Shown here one piece after another: positions 7,732 through 15,986 of a stretch of 27,442 bases of DNA; positions within the stretch are counted from its first letter, which is position 1, and each line of letters starts with the position of its first letter. Both the position numbers and the translations under genes were made by a program. Source of the stretch: Candidatus Geothermarchaeota archaeon (GTDB lineage Archaea > Thermoproteota > Nitrososphaeria > Geothermarchaeales > JDFR-13); NCBI GenBank assembly GCA_015522055.1, contig WAMZ01000058.1, positions 1 to 27,442 on the forward strand. The letters are read 5' to 3'. The notes beneath the pieces were generated by a model, which made no database searches, was not told the origin of the DNA, and worked only from the letters and a program-made list of their open reading frames with translations.

Positions 7732-8796
7732 TTAATCTACAAGGAGGATTCCACCCTCCTTAATCCAGCCCACCTTTACAACATCACCAGCCTGGTATAT
7801 CCTGGCCAAACCACCAACATGGGGCTTAAACACGATGAACTCGAAACCAGCCACATCAACCCTATATTCCACAAAAGCCCCCCTAAATATAGTCATCAAT
7901 ATACGGCCACTAAACACATTATCCACATCACCAGACACCTCCTCCCCAATTAATATCTTCTCCGGCCTAATAGCCACGGCCACCCTCCTACCCACATATT
8001 CAGCTCCACCCTCAACCCTGACATTACCTATAGAAGTCTCAACCACACCAGGCTCTATATAAGTACCCTCCAACATATTTATGGCCTCCCCTATAAAGTT
8101 GGCGACGAACCTATTCCTAGGCCTCATATAAATCTCATATGGAGCCCCCACCTGCTGAATAACACCATCCTTCATAACAGCAATCCTATCAGACATAACC
8201 ATAGCCTCAGTCTGGTCATGAGTAACATATATAAAAGTCGTGCCAACCTCCCTCTGGACACGCTTCAACTCCACCATCATCCTCTGCCGAATCTTGAGGT
8301 CCAATGCACCGAGAGGCTCATCCAACAAAAGTACAGCAGGCTGTACAATCAATGCACGTGCGAGAGCCACCCTCTGCCTCTGACCCCCAGACAACTGATG
8401 TATCCTCCTATGCTCCAACCCAGTAAGCCTAACAATCTCAAGCATCTCCCTTACCCTCCTCCTAATCTCACTCTCAGGCACCCGCCTCATCCTCAGCCCA
8501 AAAGCGATATTCTCATATACATTCATATGTGGGAACAAAGCGAGTGTCTGGAACACCATCCCAATATTACGTTTATGAGTAGGCACATAGGTCACATCTT
8601 TCCCATCAAGCTTGACTATACCTTTATCCGGCTCCTCCAACCCAGCGATAATCCTGAGGGTGGTTGTTTTACCACATCCACTAGGCCCCAACAATGAGAA
8701 GAACTCATTCTTCCTAACCTTCAATGATACATTATCTACTGCACGGACATCCCCAAAATACTTCGATATATTTATAAGCTCCACGGCATAACTCAA
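7732..8796 (-). CDS. potA: Spermidine/putrescine-type ABC transporter ATP-binding protein
   Basis: About 354 residues. Walker A GPSGCGKTTT (37-46), Q-loop region GMVFQTLALFPHMNV, signature LSGGQRQRVALARAL (from 135), Walker B LLLDEP (156-161), D-loop GALD and the H-loop THDQTEAM are all intact. The C-terminal third, with AIRPEKI, is a TOBE/MOP-like regulatory domain as in PotA, FbpC and UgpC. I chose TTG at 8796: it follows the permease stop by one base and has GGAGGGTG upstream. A GTG at 8784 (before ELINISKYFG) is the next choice; a frame opening at 8838 would overlap the permease by 41 bases. It is the last gene of a four-gene importer operon. Assignment to polyamines rests on the permease and binding-protein types; closely related importers carry other solutes. 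Confidence 0.85.
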   Translation of the reverse strand: MSYAVELINISKYFGDVRAVDNVSLKVRKNEFFSLLGPSGCGKTTTLRIIAGLEEPDKGIVKLDGKDVTYVPTHKRNIGMVFQTLALFPHMNVYENIAFGLRMRRVPESEIRRRVREMLEIVRLTGLEHRRIHQLSGGQRQRVALARALIVQPAVLLLDEPLGALDLKIRQRMMVELKRVQREVGTTFIYVTHDQTEAMVMSDRIAVMKDGVIQQVGAPYEIYMRPRNRFVANFIGEAINMLEGTYIEPGVVETSIGNVRVEGGAEYVGRRVAVAIRPEKILIGEEVSGDVDNVFSGRILMTIFRGAFVEYRVDVAGFEFIVFKPHVGGLARIYQAGDVVKVGWIKEGGILLVD

Positions 8797-8797
8797 G

Positions 8798-9574
8798 TCA
8801 GTACACCCTCCTCTCAATCCTATTTCTAATATATGCAAATATAAGTGAAATAGCTACCACGAAAGTAGCCAAGGCATTCAAGTCCAACGGGAAACCCCTC
8901 CTACTAGCCATATTCCAAATATAAACCGGCAACGTCATGAAGCCCGGTGGCCTAGTGAAAAACGTCTTAATAAAATCATCATAACTCTCAAGGAAAGCTA
9001 TCAATGCAGCGGCCGCTATACCAGGCGCCAATATAGGTAAAGTAACCTTCGTAAAAGCCCTGATCTCATCGGCCCCAAGCGTCCTAGCAGCCTCCTCAAA
9101 CTGTGGATCATACCCAGCCATCCTAGCCTTCACAACCACATATGCGAAGGATATGTCAAAAGCGACATGGCCGATAATAACTGTATATGGGCTCAACTCA
9201 ATACCTATAATAACCAGGAAGACGAGCAGGGTCAGCGCCTCAACTATCTCCGGAATAATAATAGGTATGAGCATTATCGAGTCGATCAAAGTCTTACCAC
9301 TAAACTCATATCTAGATACTCCATACGCCATCAATATAGCTAGGACAACGCTGACAACCGTCACGACAGCACCCGTCCATATACTGTTATAGAAAGAGTC
9401 CCACACCCTATAATTCCCGATTAAGCTATAGTAATTCTCTAATGTAAACCCGGTAAACACGACTTTAGACCTAGACTCGTTAAATGAGAATATGATTAGT
9501 ATGACTATGGGTAGATATATTAATGCCAATACGGTATATGTATACGCCTTAAGAATCTTGTCGAAAAGCTTCAT
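8798..9574 (-). CDS. potC: Spermidine/putrescine-type ABC transporter permease (PotC-like)
   Basis: A 258-residue protein with six predicted membrane segments. The binding-protein-dependent permease domain carries the EAA loop EEAARTLGADEIRAFTKVTL (about 161-180), which contacts the ATPase. The N-terminal helix with LIYLPIVILIIFSFNES and the segment LIAFLESYDDFIKTFFTRPP resemble the PotC subgroup. ATG at 9574 overlaps the TGA of the upstream permease by four bases (ATGA), so the two are translationally coupled. Confidence 0.85.
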   Translation of the reverse strand: MKLFDKILKAYTYTVLALIYLPIVILIIFSFNESRSKVVFTGFTLENYYSLIGNYRVWDSFYNSIWTGAVVTVVSVVLAILMAYGVSRYEFSGKTLIDSIMLIPIIIPEIVEALTLLVFLVIIGIELSPYTVIIGHVAFDISFAYVVVKARMAGYDPQFEEAARTLGADEIRAFTKVTLPILAPGIAAAALIAFLESYDDFIKTFFTRPPGFMTLPVYIWNMASRRGFPLDLNALATFVVAISLIFAYIRNRIERRVY

Positions 9575-10464
9575 CCTAGGCGCACCTCACCACCAACAAA
9601 CCTCATATAGACATAACTCGCCACCAAGATCATCGCAATATAAATAAGGCCAGCCGCCGACCCAATACCCCAACCAGTAACACCCCTCACCCTAAGGAAG
9701 AAACTATATATAATTGTCCCCAAAGTAGTCGTATTAGGCCCACCCACCAACTCGGGTATAACGAACTCACCAACAGCCGGTATAAACACGAGTAGAGACC
9801 CAGCCAATATACCCGGTATCGACAATGGTAATGTAATCTTTAGAAAAGCCCGGAAGGGTGTGGCGCCAAGGGTATAGGCAGCCTCCAGCAACTCAACATT
9901 AAGCTTCTCCAATACACCATATAACGGTAGGACCATGAATATAAGGTAGGAGTAGATCATCACAACGATGACAGCCACGTCAGTCCCTAGGAAACGGATA
10001 GGCTCCGTGATAATACCAAGCAGCCTCAAAATAGTATTAACCATCCCAGCCTCATGCAAGATAAACCTCATCGCATAAACACGCAGTAAGAAGTTTATCC
10101 AGAAAGGTGTAAAAACAACCAATACAGCCAAATCCCTATACCTCTCCTCCAACTTAACACCGATATAGTAGGCCAGGGGATAGGATATAAGAAGAGTACC
10201 TATAGTCGTCAATGTGGCATAGTAGAAGGAGCGTTGGATAGCCTTAAATATACCGGGGTACTTAGATAAACCAACATAATACTCAAGGCTCGGCTCAGGG
10301 ACAAAATGATATTGATAAACAACCTGTTTAAACATCCCAAGGCTATATAGAAGCGCGATTAAAAAGGGTATAAAGAAAAATATAAGGAGATAGATCATCG
10401 GTATACCGATGAAAATAAATAGCTTTAGCCTCCTACTCCTACGGATGACGTCGGCTACATTCAT
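9571..10464 (-). CDS. potB: Spermidine/putrescine-type ABC transporter permease (PotB-like)
   Basis: A 297-residue permease with six predicted membrane segments. The EAA loop is LEAAYTLGATPFRAFLKITL (about 193-212), followed by PLSIPGILAGSLLVFIPAVGEFVIPELVGGP, which is a close PotB-type segment. ATG at 10464 begins 45 bp after the binding-protein gene. Its stop overlaps the PotC start. It is expected to form the membrane heterodimer with PotC. Confidence 0.86.
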   Translation of the reverse strand: MNVADVIRRSRRLKLFIFIGIPMIYLLIFFFIPFLIALLYSLGMFKQVVYQYHFVPEPSLEYYVGLSKYPGIFKAIQRSFYYATLTTIGTLLISYPLAYYIGVKLEERYRDLAVLVVFTPFWINFLLRVYAMRFILHEAGMVNTILRLLGIITEPIRFLGTDVAVIVVMIYSYLIFMVLPLYGVLEKLNVELLEAAYTLGATPFRAFLKITLPLSIPGILAGSLLVFIPAVGEFVIPELVGGPNTTTLGTIIYSFFLRVRGVTGWGIGSAAGLIYIAMILVASYVYMRFVGGEVRLG

Positions 10465-10509
10465 CCCCCGATATCCCAGATACCTAGGTATAAAAAGAAG
10501 GTAATGGTT

Positions 10510-11730
10510 CTATGCGGTCATAACCATATTCCAGTACTGCTCCCTAATCGCCCTCTCCTCAGGAGTCAATGCCCTACCCAAATAGAGCCTATCAGCCAAC
10601 TCACTAGGCGTAAATATCATGGGATCATTCTTAATCTCGACAGGAACATACTTCAGACCAGCTGGATATGGATATTTAATGGTAATAGTATGTATAGCAG
10701 ATACGACAGGATCTAGGAACCAGTTGATATAGGCGTGGGCAGCCTCAATATTCTGGGCATTCTTAGGTATCACAAAATTGTCATACCAGACCACCGCACC
10801 CTCCTCGGGCACGACATACTTAATATTGTCGTAGTAAGTCTCTATATATACCTCATATTCATCCGAGGCATACACTATACCAGCTATATCACCGTTCCAT
10901 GCATGTGAAATATAGTATCTCTGACCAACAGGCAGCTCATTCATATAATCCTCCGTCTGCACATACCCATATAGATACGGCTTCTGGGCAATCAATAGAT
11001 CCGCTATCCGCTGCAACTCAGACTCATTAGTCGTATCTATATCATAACCAAGGTATATTGCGGCGGCCGCCAAGGTCTCTGTTGAATCCCTCATCATAGT
11101 TACCTTCCCAGCATGCCTCCTAATTACACTATCAGGGTTATCCACCTCAAATAGATCAGCCCACGCAGTTATGCCCTCAGGGACGAAATCAGCATTATAG
11201 CCTATACCAGTAGTACCATAGCTATATATAATGGAGTAGGTGTTATCGGGATCATATGGGAGGCCCTTAAACTCCTCAGGGACATACTTGAAGTTAGGGA
11301 TCTTATCCAAATCTATTTCCCTAAGATACCCGCCCTCCCAAAGCTCCTGAGCCTCATTATCAGATATAACAGTCAAATCATACTGGGCGGCCCCAGTTGT
11401 AATAGTAGATATAGCCGTATCAAGATCTTCAAAGAAGTCATAAACAAGATGTATATTATTCTCCTCAGCCCACTGCTCAACAAGTGCCAAATTGGCGTAC
11501 CAAGTCCAATTATAAATATTAAGATTCTCCTCCAGAACAGGCCCGACCTCCACACCAACCTGAGCCGCCAACTCCTCAACCCTCTTCTTAAGAGCCGTAA
11601 CCTCACCCTCCCTAGCATAATACCCTACAGCACCACCAACCGCTAAGGCAGCTGCACCCGCGACAGCTATCTTAAGAAAATTCCGCCTACCCTCTCCAAC
11701 CTCAATCCTCTCATCAGGACCCTCAGACAT
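10510..11730 (-). CDS. potD: Polyamine-type ABC transporter substrate-binding protein (PotD-like) with a Tat-like signal
   Basis: About 406 residues. The N terminus has a twin-arginine motif, GRRNFLK (RR at about 15-16), then a hydrophobic stretch (AVAGAAALAVGGAVGYYA). A short heptad region (TALKKRVEELAAQVGVEV) may act as a stalk above the membrane. The remainder is a cluster D/E-type binding protein: LNIYNWTWYANLALVEQWAE opens the mature domain, and YDLTVISDNEAQELWEGGYL and SIIYSYGTTGIGYNADFVP are typical PotD/PotF segments. The mature domain should capture spermidine/putrescine or a similar cation outside the cell. ATG at 11730 is preferred over the adjacent TTG at 11733. It is the first gene of the importer operon; the AT-rich region upstream holds the promoter. 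Confidence 0.82.
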   Translation of the reverse strand: MSEGPDERIEVGEGRRNFLKIAVAGAAALAVGGAVGYYAREGEVTALKKRVEELAAQVGVEVGPVLEENLNIYNWTWYANLALVEQWAEENNIHLVYDFFEDLDTAISTITTGAAQYDLTVISDNEAQELWEGGYLREIDLDKIPNFKYVPEEFKGLPYDPDNTYSIIYSYGTTGIGYNADFVPEGITAWADLFEVDNPDSVIRRHAGKVTMMRDSTETLAAAAIYLGYDIDTTNESELQRIADLLIAQKPYLYGYVQTEDYMNELPVGQRYYISHAWNGDIAGIVYASDEYEVYIETYYDNIKYVVPEEGAVVWYDNFVIPKNAQNIEAAHAYINWFLDPVVSAIHTITIKYPYPAGLKYVPVEIKNDPMIFTPSELADRLYLGRALTPEERAIREQYWNMVMTA

Positions 11731-11763
11731 CAAATACCACCAGACAAATCCATATTAATCATT

Positions 11764-11804
11764 ATTAATTAAGTGATATTTAAATAATACCGCGTTTAAT
11801 TAAT
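11764..11804. promoter_or_regulatory. Promoter region of the importer operon with a 9-bp inverted repeat
   Basis: The 108 bp between the importer operon and the Nudix gene are very AT-rich. A TATA-like TATTTAAATA on the minus strand (about 11779-11788) lies upstream of the binding-protein start at 11730. It is bracketed by perfect 9-bp arms, attaattaa (11764-11772) and ttaattaat (11796-11804). They may be an operator, but low complexity makes chance matches likely. Confidence 0.4.
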
Positions 11805-11841
11805 ACAATGTTTTAGTAATCTTAAAATTTTTTGAATATGG

Positions 11842-12372
11842 TTAATATATATTTCTATAACCAGTGAGAATCCTATCCATATGGCTAAACATTGAGTCAA
11901 GTATCCTCTTAGTCATACCCCAGATAACCACATGCTCACCACTTCCCCTATAAACATATGCCTCAACCATCCTCTTACCCCGATGTGTATCCATCAAGAC
12001 ACTCTCAATACTAAGATCCATCAAACTTATCCAATAAAACCTCTCAACCTCCATTCCAGGCTTGATATCAACATCACGGGTAAGCCGGAATACATAGGGA
12101 TGAACCTTGAGCTCAGGCATATTACCCGGGAATGTAGGTGGTAACCTATATATTAGCTCAGCATCACTCCTAAGATCTATCGAAACCTCCTCAAGAACCT
12201 CCCTATATATAGTATCCAGTATATCCCTATCCCCCTCCTTACGCCTTCCCCCTGGAAAGGCTATATGCCCACTCCATGGATCAGTTGGTGAGACAACCCT
12301 CTTAATAAATAGACACTCAACGGGCTCCAAACTCCTTAGTATAATGGCTACCCCAGCCTCACTCATGCCCAT
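11842..12372 (-). CDS. Nudix hydrolase, CoA-pyrophosphatase-like (NUDT7/8, NudL group)
   Basis: About 176 residues. The Nudix box runs from AFPGGRRKEGDRD to TIYREVLEEVSI (about 38-64). The catalytic REVLEEV is intact. The Asp in place of the first box Glu, with the preceding WSGHIAFPGGRR, is the style of the CoA pyrophosphatase subgroup, which cleaves CoA or acyl-CoA to 3',5'-ADP and phosphopantetheine. ATG at 12372 or 12366 are both possible; a TATA-like ttatattta on the minus strand about 20 nt upstream suggests a leaderless transcript. The gene lies downstream of a methyltransferase on the same strand, separated by about 75 bp with its own promoter. Confidence 0.82.
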   Translation of the reverse strand: MGMSEAGVAIILRSLEPVECLFIKRVVSPTDPWSGHIAFPGGRRKEGDRDILDTIYREVLEEVSIDLRSDAELIYRLPPTFPGNMPELKVHPYVFRLTRDVDIKPGMEVERFYWISLMDLSIESVLMDTHRGKRMVEAYVYRGSGEHVVIWGMTKRILDSMFSHMDRILTGYRNIY

Positions 12373-12446
12373 CAAACCATCTAAATATAATTAAAATTAT
12401 TGACTCCCCACCAATAATTAATACGTAGATAACTGGGTTACGACGA

Positions 12447-13289
12447 TCAAGGTTTAAATGCCAATACGCCCCTCAGATCCCTCATGAGCCTAACCCTAAA
12501 ACCAGCCCTAGCTAGTCTGGAGGCCACCCCCTTAACTATATCGATCCCACGCCTCCTATAACCTACCTTACCAGCATAGTGGAAAAGGGATCCTCCTCTA
12601 CGCAATACTCTATACAACTCACTATAGAAATCTACGCTATATAGATGGCCAGCCAATGAGAACCTCGGAGGGTCATGGATAATGGCGTCAAACTCACCAC
12701 TATCAAACTCATGAACCACTTCATACGCATCACCTAATACTATATTTACATTCTCGAGATCGGCTGACCATGGGTTGTATGAAGCTATATCCAGAACATT
12801 CTCATCAACCTCGATTGAAACCACATCGGCCCCCCTCCTATAAGCATGAATCGCCGTATAACCCAATCCAGTACAGATATCAAGCACCCTCTTCCCCCTA
12901 AGACCTTTCAAGGCATCAACCTTCAAAGCCGCATCCCTCCATGGAGTGATACCTACAACTCTATGCATCTTTATACCAGATATCTCTAGAGTCGGGGCAT
13001 TAAAGGGCGAGACAGGATAAAGCTTATAGAAATACTTCCCCCTAAAGAAAGCCACGGGCCAAAGCCTACAATCCACCACAGCATACACATATTCCCCGCG
13101 GAGACCCTTAAGATCATCAAAGCTGAACCAGCAGCCACCCACATCCAACCCATCACCTACATCCAACTCAGTAAAGGATATACCCATATCGAAGGACACC
13201 CTAACCCTACCACTCCTACCTAATATGGAGTCTATGAGCCCCTTAGTAATTATAGGTAGCCTCCTAGCCCTAAATCTATAGAATTCCAT
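12447..13289 (-). CDS. SAM-dependent methyltransferase, archaeal COG2521 type
   Basis: A 280-residue Rossmann-fold methyltransferase. SAM motif I is VLDICTGLGYTAIHA (135-149), motif II has the acidic residue VVSIEVDENVL, and the motif IV region DAIIHDPPRF (201-210) has the DPPR form seen in archaeal COG2521 proteins. About 130 residues precede the catalytic domain, containing a GITPWRDAALKVDAL block that usually positions the cofactor site. DPP-type motifs are common in enzymes that methylate an exocyclic or ring nitrogen of nucleic acid, but the substrate of this group is not settled as far as I know. ATG at 13289 is the first start. Transcription is divergent from cysS across about 130 bp. 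Confidence 0.75.
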   Translation of the reverse strand: MEFYRFRARRLPIITKGLIDSILGRSGRVRVSFDMGISFTELDVGDGLDVGGCWFSFDDLKGLRGEYVYAVVDCRLWPVAFFRGKYFYKLYPVSPFNAPTLEISGIKMHRVVGITPWRDAALKVDALKGLRGKRVLDICTGLGYTAIHAYRRGADVVSIEVDENVLDIASYNPWSADLENVNIVLGDAYEVVHEFDSGEFDAIIHDPPRFSLAGHLYSVDFYSELYRVLRRGGSLFHYAGKVGYRRRGIDIVKGVASRLARAGFRVRLMRDLRGVLAFKP

Positions 13290-13329
13290 ACCAAGAAATC
13301 ATATACTAGAACAGAAATATATCAGGAAG

Positions 13330-13372
13330 AATAATGATATAGGAGCACAACTATCATTTAATAATCATTATT
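13330..13372. repeat. Inverted repeat between the methyltransferase and cysS
   Basis: aataatgat at 13330-13338 and its perfect complement atcattatt at 13364-13372 are separated by 25 bp in the divergent promoter region. The repeat might be an operator or part of overlapping promoters; the AT-richness lowers its significance. Confidence 0.4.
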
Positions 13373-13421
13373 TATGATATCGTAAATAGTAAGGATAGTT
13401 GGATCCAGGGAGAGAGGCAAT

Positions 13422-14816
13422 ATGAAGATATATAATACACTAACAAGGAGAGTTGAGGAATTCAAGCCCCAAGACCCCAAGGTAGTAAAGATGTATGTAT
13501 GTGGCCCAACGGTGTATGACCATTCCCACGTAGGGCATGGGCGTGTATACGTATTCTACGACTTCCTAGAAAGGTACCTGAGGTTCAAGGGGTATGACGT
13601 GGTTAAGGCAATAAATATAACCGATATAGATGATAAGATGATTAGGCGCGCCAATGAGATGGGGATAACGGTCAAGGAATTAAGCGAGATAATGACCACA
13701 TCCTTCCTAGAAGATTATATTAGGCTTAACTGCCTCCTACCAGAGTTCATGCCGAGAGCCACCCACCATATAGACGATATGGTAAAAATAATATCCAGGT
13801 TGATTGAGAAGGGATATGCATATACAGTAAATGGCGACGTATACTTCGACATATCCAAATTCGATAGATATGGTGAGCTATCCCACCAATCCATCGACAC
13901 ACTCAGGGCAGGGCATAGGATAGAGCCAGGAGAGGGTAAGAAAGACCCCCTAGACTTCGCCCTATGGAAGAGCAGGAAGCCCGGTGAACCCTACTGGGAC
14001 ACCCCATGGGGGGAAGGCAGGCCAGGTTGGCACATAGAATGTAGCGCGATGAGCATGAAGCTACTTGGTGAGACCCTAGATATACACGGCGGAGCGACAG
14101 ACTTGATATTTCCCCACCATGAGAATGAAAAGACACAGTCCGAGGCATACTCAGGAAAGAGGTTCGTAAGGTATTGGGTACATGTAGGGCTGGTAAACTT
14201 CCGAGGAAGAGAGATGTCAAAATCCACCGGCAACATAGTCTTACTCAAGGAGGCCCTTGATAAATATGGCCCGGACACATTAAGAATAATGTATCTAAAG
14301 ACACACTACAGGTCTCCACTAGACTTTACATGGGACAAGCTGGAGGAGGCGCGGAACATCGTCGACAAAATAGCCAGGGTCTACACCCAACTAAGGGAAA
14401 TGAAGGAATTCACAGACGAGAAGGATGAGGAAGGTGAACAATTAGATAGAATTAATAGACTATGGAACAATATAATCGGGGCTCTAGAGGACGACCTAAA
14501 CACACCACTAGCAATATCAAACCTGATGCAACTAACCAACTACCTACAAAGCCTAATATCAAGGAACAGACTCACCAAAAAGGCGAGGGACACAGCCCTA
14601 AAATATTATGAGGATATAAAATATATCTTCGGCCTCCGGCTAGGGCGAGAAATCGATGTCAATATCGCTAAACTAATCGAGCTACTAATAGAAGTCAGGA
14701 GAGAATTAAGGAGACGTAAGGAATATGATCTTGCAGACTACATAAGGGATAGGCTGAGCCAACTCAGGATAAAACTAGAGGATAGGGGCGAAGAAACCAT
14801 ATACCATATCACCTAA
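13422..14816 (+). CDS. cysS: Cysteinyl-tRNA synthetase
   Basis: A 464-residue class I synthetase that charges tRNA-Cys with cysteine. The HIGH signature is HVGH (36-39), preceded by MYVCGPTVYD with the zinc ligand Cys27. Further zinc ligands are in HIECSAMSM and FPHHENEKTQSEA. The KMSKS loop is EMSKS (264-268). The anticodon-binding DALR-like helices follow, and length is typical. ATG at 13422 has GGGAGAGAGG upstream. The next plus-strand gene is far away, so it is a single-gene unit. Confidence 0.97.
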   Translation: MKIYNTLTRRVEEFKPQDPKVVKMYVCGPTVYDHSHVGHGRVYVFYDFLERYLRFKGYDVVKAINITDIDDKMIRRANEMGITVKELSEIMTTSFLEDYIRLNCLLPEFMPRATHHIDDMVKIISRLIEKGYAYTVNGDVYFDISKFDRYGELSHQSIDTLRAGHRIEPGEGKKDPLDFALWKSRKPGEPYWDTPWGEGRPGWHIECSAMSMKLLGETLDIHGGATDLIFPHHENEKTQSEAYSGKRFVRYWVHVGLVNFRGREMSKSTGNIVLLKEALDKYGPDTLRIMYLKTHYRSPLDFTWDKLEEARNIVDKIARVYTQLREMKEFTDEKDEEGEQLDRINRLWNNIIGALEDDLNTPLAISNLMQLTNYLQSLISRNRLTKKARDTALKYYEDIKYIFGLRLGREIDVNIAKLIELLIEVRRELRRRKEYDLADYIRDRLSQLRIKLEDRGEETIYHIT

Positions 14817-14824
14817 TAATCCAG

Positions 14825-15001
14825 CTAGGACGCCTCGGCCACCGACCAACAAATAGCCAATATATCCAAAATAGTTTCTAGAGCCACATCATCACCCAAG
14901 GCCATACATATATCCAAGATACCATCAATCAGATCATCATCTTGAGAAAGGCACCATAAAATATGTTCAGTGTAGTCAATACCATCCATATACATACCCA
15001 T
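14825..15001 (-). CDS. Small, strongly acidic 58-residue protein, unknown
   Basis: An uninterrupted frame from ATG at 15001 to TAG at 14825-14827. It starts MGMYMDGIDYTEHILWCL and ends AICWSVAEAS. It holds ten Asp and three Glu but no Lys or Arg, with regular hydrophobic residues (LIDGILDICMALGDD, then LETILDILAI), so one or two amphipathic helices are likely. It has three Cys. A TATA-like TTAAATATATAATC lies 16-29 nt upstream of the ATG on the minus strand, the right spacing for a leaderless archaeal mRNA. It fills the gap between cysS and the deoxyhypusine synthase gene, which stops 41 bp upstream on the same strand. I recognise no family. The in-frame ATGs at 14995 and 14989 are alternative starts. 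Confidence 0.55.
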   Translation of the reverse strand: MGMYMDGIDYTEHILWCLSQDDDLIDGILDICMALGDDVALETILDILAICWSVAEAS

Positions 15002-15016
15002 CAGTGAAAGTATTCA

Positions 15017-15030
15017 GATTATATATTTAA
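15017..15030 (-). promoter_or_regulatory. TATA box of the small acidic ORF
   Basis: On the minus strand this reads TTAAATATATAATC, centred about 23 nt before the ATG at 15001. It lies between the deoxyhypusine synthase stop and the small ORF, which argues that the ORF has its own transcript. Confidence 0.5.
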
Positions 15031-15042
15031 GCCTATAAATTT

Positions 15043-15975
15043 CTACCGTCTTAGAGACTCTAAGGCAGCCTTGATAATTATAGGGAATATGGTGGTCGCC
15101 TCTCCCCATATCGATACCTCCCTACCAGTTGGCCTAACCTTACCCCATGTAATGGCCTCAGATAACCTAGCCCCCGTCAACGAGCCGTCCAACTCGATGC
15201 CAGTAGTGATCTGGACAGCTATATCTAGGCCTCCCCTAAACTGATTCCACCATAGTAGATGATGTTTAGATATGCCACCCCCTATAATCAATGCACCCGT
15301 CTTCCTAGCTTCATAGACTATATCACTCAACAACTTCTCATCCTTATATATATCTAGCTTGAAGTCGCGCTTAAACTGCTGGAACATCCATATCTGGTAG
15401 CCCACAGCCCCGTCATATGGCCCGGGCACTATAACAGGCACCTTCCTCTTATGTGCCCAGTATAGTATCGAGGATTCATCCAGCCTCTCACCTATCCACC
15501 AACTCATTTCATAAGTTGATGCCTCCCTCACCCCACTCGAATACATATATTCCAATAGATCACGCATAAATCTCTCGATGGCCCCACCATAGCTATCCCT
15601 GGGGACCAATACATTTCCCAATCTATGTATATTCCTCTTATGCAGCTCAACATCATCCATATAGAAGTCTCCTATATAGTAACTGTCTATAGACCTGGCT
15701 ATATCATGGTCCCACGTCCCACAAGTCGTAACTATAATATCTACATGACCCTCCTCAACCAGCTTCCTCAATACCCCCCTAAGGCCAGTAGCCACCACAT
15801 CCGCTGGGAAGCTCAGGAAGACAGTATAGTCGCCACCAAACATCTCAAGTATAAGCCGATAGGCTTTACCCACCAAGGGGGCCATAAAACCGCCTGAGTC
15901 TAGATAGGCATCAAGAAGGTCGCTAAACCCCCTAATCGAATCCAAATCTATATCTTTAACAGGTTTATCCAGCAT
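15043..15975 (-). CDS. dys: Deoxyhypusine synthase
   Basis: About 310 residues. The enzyme transfers the aminobutyl group of spermidine, with NAD, to a lysine of aIF5A. Visible family blocks are VDIIVTTCGTWDHDIARS (NAD region), IHRLGNVLVP, VPVIVPGPYDGAVGYQ and GGGISKHHLLWWN, where the Lys (about residue 237) is the residue that forms the enzyme-aminobutyl intermediate. The tail has the expected SGS-like/ATTIFP region. I chose ATG at 15975 because GGGTGA stands just before it; the in-frame GTG at 15984 is the alternative. The gene follows the prolidase closely (11-bp gap with this start), so they form one transcript. The aIF5A gene itself is not in the window. Confidence 0.92.
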   Translation of the reverse strand: MLDKPVKDIDLDSIRGFSDLLDAYLDSGGFMAPLVGKAYRLILEMFGGDYTVFLSFPADVVATGLRGVLRKLVEEGHVDIIVTTCGTWDHDIARSIDSYYIGDFYMDDVELHKRNIHRLGNVLVPRDSYGGAIERFMRDLLEYMYSSGVREASTYEMSWWIGERLDESSILYWAHKRKVPVIVPGPYDGAVGYQIWMFQQFKRDFKLDIYKDEKLLSDIVYEARKTGALIIGGGISKHHLLWWNQFRGGLDIAVQITTGIELDGSLTGARLSEAITWGKVRPTGREVSIWGEATTIFPIIIKAALESLRR

Positions 15976-15986
15976 AGGGCTCACCC

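Noticed and set aside
8798..8838. Longer N terminus for the importer ATPase starting at TTG 8838
   Set aside because: It would overlap the permease gene by 41 bases; TTG 8796 has GGAGGGTG upstream and follows the permease stop directly.
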